NCBI GenBank assembly: GCA_013399015.1
Contig: VWZX01001666.1
Location: 3,622,677-3,686,676, forward strand
DNA length: 64,000 nucleotides
Source: Galbula dea
Lineage: Eukaryota; Chordata; Aves; Piciformes; Galbulidae
Direction: 5' to 3'
Shown here: positions 1 to 9,360 of the stretch, piece after piece
Layout of the letters: every line of letters begins with the position of its first letter
How positions within the stretch are numbered: the stretch's first letter is position 1
Position numbers and translations under genes: made by a program
The notes under the pieces: model-generated
The model's database searches: none
What the model was told of the DNA's origin: nothing
What the model saw: the letters and a program-made list of their open reading frames with translations, nothing else

Positions 1-2000
1 TGTGAGCAACAGCCAAAAGGTTCCAGTTCAGGATATTTAATGTCTTTGAAGAGTAAATAAAGTAGCTCAAGTTCTCACCCAGAAGCATGTGAAAAACAAA
101 TGTCCTTACTGCAGAGAACTGTCATAGTCTTAGGCATCCCAAGACTGTGCTCAAACAAGGAAATCTTCATAGGGAGAAAGGCAGAAGAGTAATGAATTTG
201 GACAGCCATAGCAGCAAAGTGTTCAGAAATCACTCAGAGCTAGGGATTTGGACAAAAATCTTCCCTGATGTCATACCATTAGATGCATGTAGAGAAATAT
301 TAGAGTTTAATTTAGCAATACTTTTAGTTAATACTTTACAGATGCCATTTTTCACTAGTGTGTTTTATATGTCACTGAAAACTGTTTATGCTAATGTGTA
401 TTAAACTGTTATCCACTTTCAGATCTTCAATTGTTAAGTTAAAAAATATCCTTGTTTCTATATATGTGCCCTTCAGGCTAAGCTTGTCTTCTAGCAAGAG
501 TTTCTCAAATCAGTAAGAATGAGCATTCAAGATAATGGTTTTCTTTACAGATCTTCTTCTCTTAGCAGTGCAGCAGATGAAGTAACAAGGAATCTGCCTT
601 GCAGGTAAATTTCTATTAAGGGCTTTCAGTGCCTTGGCAGTGGCTCACAGCATTGATATTCTTTCACAAAACACTTTGTATCAAGGAATCAGCATTTTTC
701 TAATGGCAAGTCATTTAATAAGAAAATTCCTGACGTGGACATGATGGAGCTTGGATGGTTTAAGAAGTGTGCCAGAAAGTAAGTTTATTGCCATCTGTAA
801 AAAAATCTGCAGCACACACAAAAGATGGTTGCTTACTGGAGAAAACAGGAGACTATTGTCTTTGCAGCCTTATGATTTAGTTCTCACCACTCAACCTCTT
901 CTGGGGCAGAACATTTTCTGCATGTTCCAGGATCATTCTTCTGAAATGGGAGCCTCAAGCTTTCTGAGCTAAACAGCTACAGTCCTGCCTGACACCAATG
1001 CCTCCTTTAGCCAGTCATTGGTCAGAGTGCTATCAGAACTGCCCTATAAAAGCATGATCACATCAAGCCACAGTTTCACACCAGTGGATACATCCCTTAT
1101 GCTCACATGAAGAATGTAACTGTATGGCAACCACCCCAACCTGCTTTTATATTCCACAGTGCTTAACAAATAAAGCCTCACACAACCCAAAGTGCACTCT
1201 AGGCTGATGCTCAACACATTACCCTCTGTGCTGAGCAGACTGTTGAATGAATTCTTCTTAGGACATCATCCTAAGTTTCCATTAAGCTAGAGGAAATAAA
1301 ATATTTTATAAGGCATTTTCAAATATATAGTCACCTGTCCTCTGAGTACTCCAGGAGTGTTTACAAACTGCATTCAATGACAATGCTGTTCAGGCTGGAT
1401 TTTGAGATTTTAAGGGTGTAGGGCAAAATGGCCTAGAAAGGTAAAGGCTAAAGTTCACAGGAGAAGTGGCATGTGCATTAACATAATAAATAAGGAATAC
1501 CTCTGTAATATCTCCATTATCAGGTAATGACTCTTCCAGCTGAGTTAGTACATAATCCTTCTTAATTTCAATCAAAAATCTTCCTTTCACTTTAAGAAAA
1601 TAACACAGCAGGAAAAGGTTCTAATCTTAGGAGCCATATCACTTTTCTGACCAAAAAGTTTTTATCTGAGGCTCTTTTAACAGAAGGAGAAGAGTAAAAC
1701 AAAGGGTCCTCCTCTATTATTCAGGTTGCTATCTTTGACTTTCCAAATTTTTTAGATTAACTTCCTTCACTGGCTTGTGTCTTACTTTCTTCATCCATAA
1801 ATAGTAGCATGATATTGCTTTACCCTCTCGAGTGCTTTGAATTTTGTGGAATTTTGTCCACAGTTGTAGTTTGGAAATGACATAGGAACTTTGCAGAAAG
1901 TTTGTGCCAGAGCACATACTATGCAACATAAGGACCTCTGGTTTCAAGTAAGATGTGCAGCAAGTCTGAAGATAATATTGCACATTACATCAAATGCAGT
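1..2000. other. Gene-less AT-rich block
   Basis: No recognisable gene or repeat. Open frames here are all under 90 codons and have no recognisable motif or coding texture. A GT-AG-like micro-interval near 80-110 on the minus strand, with a donor-like GGTGAG, bounds only about 30 bases and I do not treat it as an exon. The sequence is typical AT-rich, CpG-poor avian intergenic or intronic DNA. Confidence 0.7.
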
Positions 2001-2234
2001 TGAATATTTCTTAGGCACTATCAGCAGGTATGTATCTGCTTTATTTATTCTGTTCCAATGACACCCCCAGCTTCAACAGCATGTAGGTTGTCATATGGTG
2101 ATAGAAGCATGGGTCATGGAAGCTTTGCTGGAAACTAAAACTTAATAAAAATGTGTCATGTGTATAGGTGTTTCCCAGGATTTCATGCTTGCTCTTGCTC
2201 CAGTAATAATGCTGTTTTCCTTTCTGCAGGCCAA

Positions 2235-2510
2235 ATGCTAAGAAGCCTTTTCCCCAGCTTGTTTTTACTAACACTTTTTCTGGGAGAGTCATGTTGGGTT
2301 CATGACTCTCTTGGCTTGCAGGAAGGAACTAGCCCCTCAGCAATCCTTCACCCACCCCTCTCCAGAAGTGACATGTGTGAGAGTGTGGTTCATTCCTCTC
2401 CTGCCTGGGAACCAGAGCATGGAGTCCTGTCTGTCTCTATGACTTGGCAGGGAGCTATCAATGCTCCTCCTGTTCCCTTCCCTCCCTCTCAAGAGGGTCA
2501 GAGTCACTGA
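2235..2510 (+). CDS. Candidate small secreted-protein frame (unidentified, speculative)
   Basis: From the ATG at 2235 an open frame of 91 codons runs to a TGA. It starts with a short basic and hydrophobic segment (MLRSLFPSLFLLTLFLGESC) that looks like a signal peptide with a plausible cleavage near residue 18-20. The remainder is Ser/Pro-rich with no domain I recognise. Just upstream, at about 2213-2229, lies a strong splice-acceptor-like stretch (pyrimidine-rich, ending CTGCAG), so the ATG would sit near the start of an exon. The frame is also open upstream to an ATG at 2151. The base at -3 of the 2235 ATG is C, a weak start context. No homologue is recognised. A chance frame in locally pyrimidine-rich DNA is the main alternative. 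Confidence 0.15.
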   Translation: MLRSLFPSLFLLTLFLGESCWVHDSLGLQEGTSPSAILHPPLSRSDMCESVVHSSPAWEPEHGVLSVSMTWQGAINAPPVPFPPSQEGQSH

Positions 2511-5500
2511 CTTCTTGCATTTTGTCTGGGAATGAGAGAAGAGTGGAGCTTCAGCAGCAGATCAAGACCCAGGGGACTTAAAAACGTGGGAAGTGCTGGT
2601 TCCCAAGGTCCCTCTGACTAACAGTGCTGCCTGGCTCCTCCATGGGAAGGTGAAATGTCACATTAGACCGAGGCCATGACATATATGAGGGCAGGGCTTT
2701 CTCCTTGGCTGCACTCTCATGGTGGAAACCCTTCTCTTTCCTCATCCCCTCTGCAAACCCACTCACAAACACTACAAGTGCAGTGACACTTGGATCCTGG
2801 GAATAACTCAGTTGCTTCCCATGAAAGACATGCCCTTGATGACTGCCAGAAAACACAATGAGAAATGTCCTTTTGAGTTAGGAGTCCTTCCTGACCTTCC
2901 CTGTTCAGCAGCAAGTGCCACAGTCAGGGAGGCATTTGTAGTTGTCACACTGCACACTGGCATTATTGTAACATTAAACTTGAATTATGGATGGTGGGTT
3001 TTAGAAAGCAGGAAGATAATCATACACTGCCATACCTTTACATGTTTCCTGAGACTCTAGATAAATGGAGATATGTAACTTTAGGAGCACTGCATAGCCC
3101 TAACAAAATGTTTAGGTAGGGAACTGTGACTTTGTTTCTTTATTAAACTGGAAGTCCGAGTTTCCTCATCCTGCTGCACTCAATTTTTGTTTCCTTGTTT
3201 CACAACTGCCATCCTGAAGTGTTTTGTGCCAAATAGCAAAGCTGCCAGGAACTCTGAGAAATTTTCAAAAGCCTTTCAGAAGACAGCAATTCCCAATTGT
3301 AGAGGGGGCATCTATAAAACCAGCAAGAGTAAGAGAATCTGCAAAATGAGGACTTGAACTAAATCTACACTCCTTAAAGAAGCTTAATAGAAAAAAGAAA
3401 TCTATATTTTTCTTTCCCAGAGAAAAGAATCTTCTTTTTGATTTTCCTCTTAGTTTTCATATTCTTCTTCTTTAAGGAATGTGGAGATCATAGTTTCAGC
3501 AAAAACATCACTCCAGTATGTAGAATTAATACTGAAATTTAGGATATCTGGTATTTCATGAAGATATTTTACTTCCATCAAAAGCATTTTTCATTAAAAA
3601 CATTTAGCATTCAATTCAAAAAATATTTTCAAAGAAAAATTTGGATCTGTCTATTTCTAGGATAATTCTTCTCTGGCATTTTGACTGCCATTTGAGAAGA
3701 GTTTCTATAATTTTACTTATGTACAACTGCAAGCATTTCTAATAGCAGAATTCAGTAAAAGGTTGTTCTGCACATAGAAAATCTATCACAATTTATGTTA
3801 AAGCCCAAATTTGCAATTTATCCATCAGATTTTTTTCAAGGGAAACTTAGCTAAATAATCTATGGTTCAAAGAATGGAAGTCATCTGGTTAGGCAATGGA
3901 TCAGTGATAACAGATAACCGATCTAGCTAAACAATGGACAATGGAAAATGTCAATGGCAATATACAAAAATAATCCACAACAAAATAAACCACCAAAATT
4001 TTAATGATAGGTACTTAGCACACAGATCAGAGCTAATCAAATTAAATCTTACAAATTAATTATCTGAAAAGTTGAGCAGCAAATTGTCTGTAGATATGCC
4101 ATGATATTTGTATACTGTTTAATGAATGGATGACTACAGTTTAGCCTGGGGTTTAGTCACAAGCTGGTGAATGATCACTCATTATTTATAACAGCCCCTC
4201 TGAATCATGCAGGACAATTTCTATTCCAGAACTGGGTGACCTATACTCTGTAGAAGAGTACATTTTGCTACTACATTTTGTAGCAGAATTCCATTTTCCT
4301 ACTCTGAAATGATTCACAAAACCACAGCCTGTGTTCAGGGAACATTACACCAACAAAATAGAAAGGGCTTTTAGAAGATAATCCCAAGAGAAAATTTTGT
4401 ACACACTTTTCCATAACCAGTTACTTGGTTTTCCTGCACTCCTGCTTTCAGATGTACTCATGAATAAAACCTCACTCCCCAAATTTGTGCACACACAAGA
4501 ATAAGATGCTAAAGGGCAGTAAGCTTTATTGACAGGAGTATTTACAAACATTATTTGGCTCTGGTTACCCCCAGCTGAGCCATACACACATTTGCAGCTG
4601 CCGTGCAGAAAACAAGGAAGTGCATCAAAACCTTTTTAGAGGCAATTGCAGCAGAAAGGAGAAGTGAGGATAAAGGTGCATATTATATTACACATACAGA
4701 TTTAAAAAAAAATACCACAAAACCACTTCAAGATGACTTTCATATTCTCTGGGAAGAAACTTCTCTCTACAGACTGCGAGTTCAGCAGTTTGATGTTCCA
4801 AAGCAGTGGAAAGTTAGGCCTGCAGGGAAATTCCTGGCACAAGCTTCCAGTGGCAGGGAATTGTTTTTCTGACAAGGAGCAAGAAGTGATGAAGGATGTT
4901 CTTAAGCCATGAATTAGTTTCAGTTTCCTTACTACTATCAGATGCTTAAATGAAAATAAAATACTCCCAAGGTATAAGAAAAAGGAAGAGGCAGAGATTT
5001 CCTGTAATAAAAGTAGATACAGGAATTACATCTGCATTTAACACATGCTTATCATATGATTTCATAAGCAGCATGTGCTTGTGTAAGCCCATAGCCTCAC
5101 ACCAGCATAGCACTGACATGTAAAAGATAGAGTCTCTCCTCATAGCTAAGGAGAAGTGCTGTTCTATGTCTCAAGGCCTTCTTTGCAGAAGTTGCAGCTC
5201 CATTTCCAAAATCCCTCAGCAGAGTTCCTTCTTTCCTCCAAACTGTTCAGACTTTATCTGGACCTGTGGGAGGAGATGGTAAGAGATGAACTAGGTTTCC
5301 AGCAGGATATGGACAAGTCCAAAGTATATCTTCACATCAGTAAGAAACATCATCTCCCAGTACTCCCCATGACTGCACAAAGCCAGCAGCTCTTTGGGTC
5401 CCAGGGAAGCAAGAGGATGGGTGTCCTCAAAGAATTTTCTTCATTTATGGCTCTAGAGTCACCAGATCTTCACAACATTATGGGAGAGCTCAGACCAGAG

Positions 5501-6024
5501 GGCACCTGAAGAGGTCTCCAGCCCACCTCAAAATTGGGTATACCAATCTCCATAGACTGTAGAGTAACTCATAGCTGGATCTAATTTTATCTTCCCATAC
5601 TGCTGTCCCTAAGAAGTTGCCTGGTAGATTGTACCCCATCCTATCAGGCTCAGATCTGGCCATGGTGATCCATGACTTTATGACTACCAGAACAGGCCAA
5701 TCCCAGTCAGATAAATCTGAATGAGTACCAAAGGCAACACTTTGCCTCCTCCAAAACCCACCACATGTATATCACCCTGCTCATTCTCTTAACTTAACAT
5801 GGAAGACAGATGATATCTACCTGAGAGCCTTCCTTCTCCTCTGTGTCTGTGATTTCATACAAAGGCAGTTTTATACAGCAGTGCTGAAACTATTTCCAAA
5901 CAAAGGGAGCTAGCACAGTTAGGTGACAGTAGCTCTGCACTTAGATTACAAGAATTACTGTCTTCTGAGACAATAACAAGACTCTACCCCTTGGTCAATT
6001 TTTTATGCAAATAATCATATCCAG
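2511..6024. other. Gene-less block
   Basis: Nothing recognisable as a gene or named repeat. 3060-4340 is strongly AT-rich with stop codons in every frame. Around 4603-4872 and 5156-5509 the plus strand has open frames of 89 and 117 codons with charged composition. They have no recognisable motif, no repeat similarity and no convincing flanking splice signals, so I leave them uncalled. Confidence 0.6.
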
Positions 6025-6101
6025 TCATGTACACTCAAGCATAAGATAGGATAGAGAAAGCAAAAGCAAACCACAAAATTGTACATTGATCCCTTTGTCA
6101 C
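6025..6101 (-). CDS. Candidate terminal coding exon (minus-strand exon pair, part 2)
   Basis: Read on the minus strand, a very strong acceptor-like sequence (long pyrimidine stretch ending TCTGCAG at about 6102-6110) precedes base 6101. If joined to the exon-like segment 6247-6377, the phase fits: one leftover base there plus two here make a Gly codon. The frame then runs 25 triplets, the last being a TGA at 6025-6027. The encoded C-terminal end is hydrophobic (FCGLLLLSLSYLML), as in a tail-anchored membrane protein. No family is recognised. The inference rests on splice-site quality and phase agreement only; it could be a chance match. Confidence 0.2.
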
Positions 6102-6246
6102 CTGCAGACAGGAGAATAAATAAGAGAATTGAAAATGTCATTAATTCAACTTAGAAAATTACAGAGTTCATATAAACAAAGGACATGGGAACATGCATAA
6201 CACCACACCATCATTTTCACATTTTGTTTCAAGAATAAAATCTTAC

Positions 6247-6377
6247 CTGATGATTCACACTTGGCCTGTTGCAGCTCTTTTCCTGTGTCCTCAATGTCTT
6301 CTGAAATATTGACTGTGTTTCTCACAAGAAAATTGTATTTGTCTTTCTCCCTTTGAAATCCTGACATTGCTTTTAAA
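6247..6377 (-). CDS. Candidate internal coding exon (minus-strand exon pair, part 1)
   Basis: On the minus strand this 131-base segment is bounded by a good acceptor (pyrimidine-rich, ending ATTCCTCAG at 6378-6386) and a near-consensus donor (TCAG|GTAAGAT at 6246). Between them one frame stays open for 43 full codons. It encodes a charged, helix-like peptide rich in Glu, Asp, Lys and Asn (for example NTVNISEDIEDTGKELQQAK). The 145-base interval to 6101 has GT-AG ends. A second frame across the same DNA (about 6291-6482) is also open and protein-like, which weakens the case. I do not recognise the protein. No upstream exon with matching phase was found nearby. Confidence 0.22.
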
Positions 6378-7020
6378 CTGAGGAATAGTGAAAATATCAG
6401 CACCTTCACTTATAAAAGGCTGATGGTCTGGCACCTCAGATGAGGGTGCCAAATTATTGTTATATTCAAACTGTATAAGCAAATAAGATCTTCCTTCCTA
6501 GTTAGGGATAGTTTCTACTGCATCCTCTGCTTCCTGAAAGAAACTGTGATGTTTTCCTCTAGGGAACCAAATATTGTCTGACTCTTTCTTTCATTTTTAT
6601 CCTTTTTGGAGAGGCTTTCCCACCTGCCAAAAGATTCACAAAAAAAAAATTGAAGTGGGATCTTATTAGATAGTATCTGCATTGTGCAAGTCCCAAAAAT
6701 ACAGGTGGAATTAGAGAGCAGGAAGAAATAGCCACAAGATAGAAGGTTTTTTTCCTACCTGTTTTCTGTAAATAAATAGCAACTATTTCAAAGCAGCCCA
6801 ACAACCAACAAAACATTTCATAGACTTCACCTATAAATGTTCTTTTTCATACATTTCTTATGTATGGGATAAATAATGTCAGGTTATGCACAATCTCAAG
6901 TTTTGGACAGGGCAGGTCAGGTTCATGTAAGAGAAATATAGCACTAGGTACTCCAGTTTATGACACTAGCTTATGATTTTGGACCAGGGGGATTTTTTTT
7001 TTACTCCCTTGCAAACTTGA
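6378..7020. other. Gene-less block
   Basis: AT-rich sequence with a short A run at about 6636-6646. One minus-strand open frame of 85 codons (6559-6816) ends its first part at a donor-like AACAG|GTAGGA near 6757. The phase does not fit the exon-like segment at 6247-6377, so I do not join them. Nothing else is recognised. Confidence 0.55.
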
Positions 7021-7027
7021 CTGCACA

Positions 7028-7135
7028 ATCTTCAGTAAGTTGGCTCACCTCCCTGTGCTTCCATTTCTCATCTGTAAAGTCAGGACAATAGCATTTTCCA
7101 GGTATACTGTGAGGAAAAAAAACATTAAAGACTGG
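7028..7135 (+). repeat. MIR-type SINE remnant
   Basis: The order of words matches the 3' half of the ancient tRNA-derived MIR SINE: an 'AGTTACTTAACCTCT'-like stretch (7035-7053), then CTGTGCTTCCATTTCTCATC and TGTAAAGT with a following GGACAATA (7053-7090), then ACTGTGAGGAAAAA...ATTAAA (7106-7130), where the consensus has TTGTGAGGATTAAA. Identity is roughly 60-70% by eye, as expected for an element older than birds. The tRNA-like head is not recognisable upstream. Its strand follows the MIR consensus. Recognition is from memory of the family and was not computed. Confidence 0.65.
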
Positions 7136-7720
7136 GAGATTGCCCAGGTAGTACAGTGGTAGGAACATAAAGGAGCCAAAATAGAGTTTTGCTATTGAAG
7201 GTTGCCATTAAAATAGTGAGTAGTGCTCCTTGTTAGAGCTGGCTGGAACACTTCCCATCAAATACACACCGATTTCATTATTTGGCTTTCATCAGAGCCA
7301 ATAGCTTTTAAAAAAATCTCAGTTTTGACAATGTTTTTGAAGGAAAGGTTTCTTTGATCCAGGCTGGACACTTCAGTTATTTCCAGAGACAGGGGTCAGG
7401 CTTTTCAAAGCATCTAAGAGGTTTATCTTTGACCCTATGAAGAAGAAAAGGTTGATACCTAAAAGGCTACTATGCGACACAATCATCATTGTCCAGCCGG
7501 TCCTGCCACTCCTGACTCAGAACACACTGGGGAGAAGAACTCTTGTGCTAAGCAAAAAAAAGTGTCTCTTCCAGAAAGGCCATGGAAATGAAACTGTTGG
7601 GCAGGGGTTTCAGCAGCTGCCAGCTAATCCAAGCCAAAGGGCTTGGTCTGACCTACCAACTTTGGCATAACTGAGCTGTGGCATGATTATTTAAACCTGC
7701 ATTTGCAAGCCCATGCAGTT

Positions 7721-7774
7721 GCCTTTCATCTTTATTTTTCCTTCTTCTTTTTCCCCCCTACCCCCTCAATCCCA
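7721..7774 (+). repeat. Pyrimidine-rich tract
   Basis: Almost uninterrupted C/T over about 54 bases, ending in runs of six and five C. Such tracts are common in avian noncoding DNA and can adopt triplex structures; no function is implied. Confidence 0.75.
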
Positions 7775-7929
7775 TACCAAGGATATGTAATTCCCCCTAC
7801 ACAACAGAGCAGCAGATGAACCCAAGGGGCATCTGCAGTGTTTTTCTTCAATTCCTGTATGCACACTTTGAGATATTTTCCCTCATGCCCAGCACTTCAG
7901 CAGATCAACTAAATGTCATTGTCTCTTCC

Positions 7930-7962
7930 ATTTTTATTTTTATTATTTTTATTTTATTTTTA
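7930..7962 (+). repeat. (ATTTTT)n-like low-complexity tract
   Basis: Imperfect repetition of ATTTTT/ATTATT/ATTTT units over about 33 bases, directly visible. Confidence 0.85.
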
Positions 7963-8075
7963 GGAACAAGCAGTATTTTATGCATAACCTGGTTTAAAAA
8001 CCAATATACCATTATCAGCTGCATTAGGGAGCATGCTGATGGATGTGACAGTCTCACTGTCTGGCTTAATGCATA

Positions 8076-8848
8076 CAGGGGTTAGGGATCTTGCACCTGG
8101 GTTAGGGCAACCCCTGGTACTAGTACAGACTGGGAGATGGTGTGATTGAGAGTAGCCCTGATGAGAAGGACTTGACCCTCAAGTAAAATCACTGAACAGA
8201 ATTAGTTCTGTTCTAACCCAAACCAGGACAAGGGTACAATTGGATGAGAAGCTGGACATGAGCCAGCAATGTATGTTGACAGCCAAGCAGGTGAACTGTA
8301 TCCTGGGCTGCATCCAAAGAAACGTGGCCAGCAGTTCGAGGGAGGTGATCCTGCCCCTCTGGAGTACTGCTCTGGAGTCATCAGCACGAGAAAGTCATGG
8401 AGCTGTTGGAGTGGATCCAGATGAGGCCACAGAAACAACGAGAGGATTGGAACATCTCTGGTCTGAGGAAAGGCTGAGAGAGTTGGGGTTGTTCAGCCTG
8501 GAGAAGTCTCCTGGAAGACCTTATTGTGGCCTTTCAGTACTTAAAGGGAGCCTATAAGAAAGGTGAGGGTAAACTATTTAGTAGGGCTTGTAGCAATAGG
8601 ACAAGGGGGAACGGTTCAAACTACAAGAAGAGAGATTTAGACTAGCTGTAAGGAAGAATTTTTTTACAGCAAGGGCAGGAGCAGGTTGCCCAAGCCCTGA
8701 AGCAGGTTGCCCAGGGAGGTGGTAGCTGCTCCATCCCCAGGGGTTTTCAAGGTCAGGCTGATCTAGTTGAAGATGTCTGTGTTACCTGCAGGGGGATTGA
8801 ACCAGATAACCTTTAAAAAGCCCTTCCAACCTAAAACATTCTATGTAA
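8076..8848 (+). mobile_element. CR1 LINE, 3' terminal fragment
   Basis: This is the 5'-truncated tail of a chicken-repeat-1 type non-LTR retrotransposon. The characteristic opening of CR1 tails is present (GCACCTGGGTTAGGGCAACC at about 8093). The C-terminal part of the ORF2 reading frame, then the 3' untranslated part (AGGAAGAATTTTTTTACAGC, CAGGTTGCCCAGGGAGGTGG, CCCTTCCAACCTAAAACATT) follow in order, and the element ends with a single ATTCTATG unit at about 8839-8846, the hallmark CR1 terminus. 5' truncation is usual for CR1. Relative to the consensus there are many substitutions and at least one internal deletion near 8360, so the copy is old and cannot be active. Confidence 0.93.
8240..8557 (+). 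pseudogene. CR1 ORF2 C-terminal remnant (broken)
   Basis: Within the CR1 tail, the frame from 8240 still reads MDEKLDMSQQC...CILGCIQRNVAS...REVILPL, then RGLEHL...EERLRELGLFSLEK, the conserved region after the reverse-transcriptase domain in CR1 ORF2. A deletion after REVILPL removes the usual 'YSALVRPHLEY' region, so the frame between 8360 and 8430 no longer encodes the family sequence. A second disruption after SLEK shifts out the downstream part. The catalytic reverse-transcriptase and endonuclease domains are absent. It is a dead fragment with no cellular role that I can support. Confidence 0.85.
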
Positions 8849-9075
8849 AATCATTGTAAAAGATTTTTTTTAAAAAATAACACTAATTCAAAAAATAATT
8901 CAAACTAAACATCTCCTGAACTTCCTACACCGCATATTTCCGATGCCTTCAGCTGTCTGTCAGGCTGTCTGCTGTCTGGGCTGGCAGAGTCGAGCCCTCA
9001 CCCCCCCTCCACACACACATACACAGGCAGAGGCTTGGCAGGGCCGAGGGTGGGAACGGGACCGCGGGCCTCAGG

Positions 9076-9089
9076 CTCCCCCTAGCGGG
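9076..9089 (-). promoter_or_regulatory. CTCF-like motif
   Basis: CTCCCCCTAGCGGG closely resembles the reverse complement of the CTCF core (consensus form GCCCCCTAGTGG), with one mismatch in the core (C for T). It lies in the first third of the CpG island, a plausible setting. Sequence match only; occupancy is unknown. Confidence 0.45.
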
Positions 9090-9132
9090 AAAGCGCTGCC
9101 CGTCCGGCGAGTCCAGCTCCCGACTCTCTCCC

Positions 9133-9219
9133 GACCGCTGCTCAGGGACAGCTGGGAGCGCACATGCCTTCCCAGAGACCGTGCTCAGGGACAAGTGGGA
9201 ACGCACATCCCTTCCCAGA
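9133..9219 (+). repeat. Tandem duplication, 44 + 43 bases
   Basis: Two adjacent copies (9133-9176 and 9177-9219) share the order GACCG..GCTCAGGGACA, TGGGA.CGCACAT, CCTTCCCAGA, differing at a handful of bases and one single-base length change. A third, strongly diverged copy may follow at about 9220-9260. The duplication lies inside the CpG island and carries several of its CpG sites. Confidence 0.85.
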
Positions 9220-9360
9220 GGCCGTGTTCCTCATGGACACACGCGGGCGCACAGCCCTTGTGGAATCCCTGTGGTTCCCTATTCTCGCCGCCATCCCGGG
9301 CTGGTGGGCTGAGGGAGAGGGAGGACGCAGCTCGATCAGCACACCCTTAGGAAGACCGAG

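Larger units (their letters stand above)
7136..8075. other. Gene-less block between SINE remnant and CR1
   Basis: No gene. It contains a pyrimidine tract (7721-7774, with C runs) and a T-rich ATTTT-type low-complexity tract at 7930-7962. A plus-strand open frame of 77 codons at 7437-7670 has no recognisable content. Confidence 0.6.
8985..9360. promoter_or_regulatory. CpG island
   Basis: About 25 CpG dinucleotides lie in roughly 370 bases of GC-rich sequence, in a window where CpG is otherwise rare. The island starts just past a C/CA-rich stretch 140 bases beyond the CR1 tail and ends sharply near 9360. It contains a CTCF-like motif (9076-9089) and a 44-base tandem duplication (9133-9219). 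A plus-strand frame of 135 codons from the ATG at 8943 spans it, but GC-rich DNA has few stop codons and the encoded peptide is low-complexity and unrecognised. CpG islands often mark promoters; no downstream gene is recognised, so this could be an orphan island, a noncoding RNA promoter or an insulator. Confidence 0.75.

Noticed and set aside
1343..1376. Possible 33-base micro-exon on the minus strand with a GTGACT donor
   Set aside because: The acceptor side has no pyrimidine tract and the segment is too short to judge.
6291..6482. Second protein-like frame across the candidate exon at 6247-6377
   Set aside because: It overlaps the better-bounded exon in another frame; its acceptor is weaker and it would need a donor at CTT|GTGAGA.
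8943..9350. 135-codon frame through the CpG island
   Set aside because: GC-rich DNA has few stops; the peptide is Pro/Arg/Ser-rich with no domain, and antisense frames are equally open.
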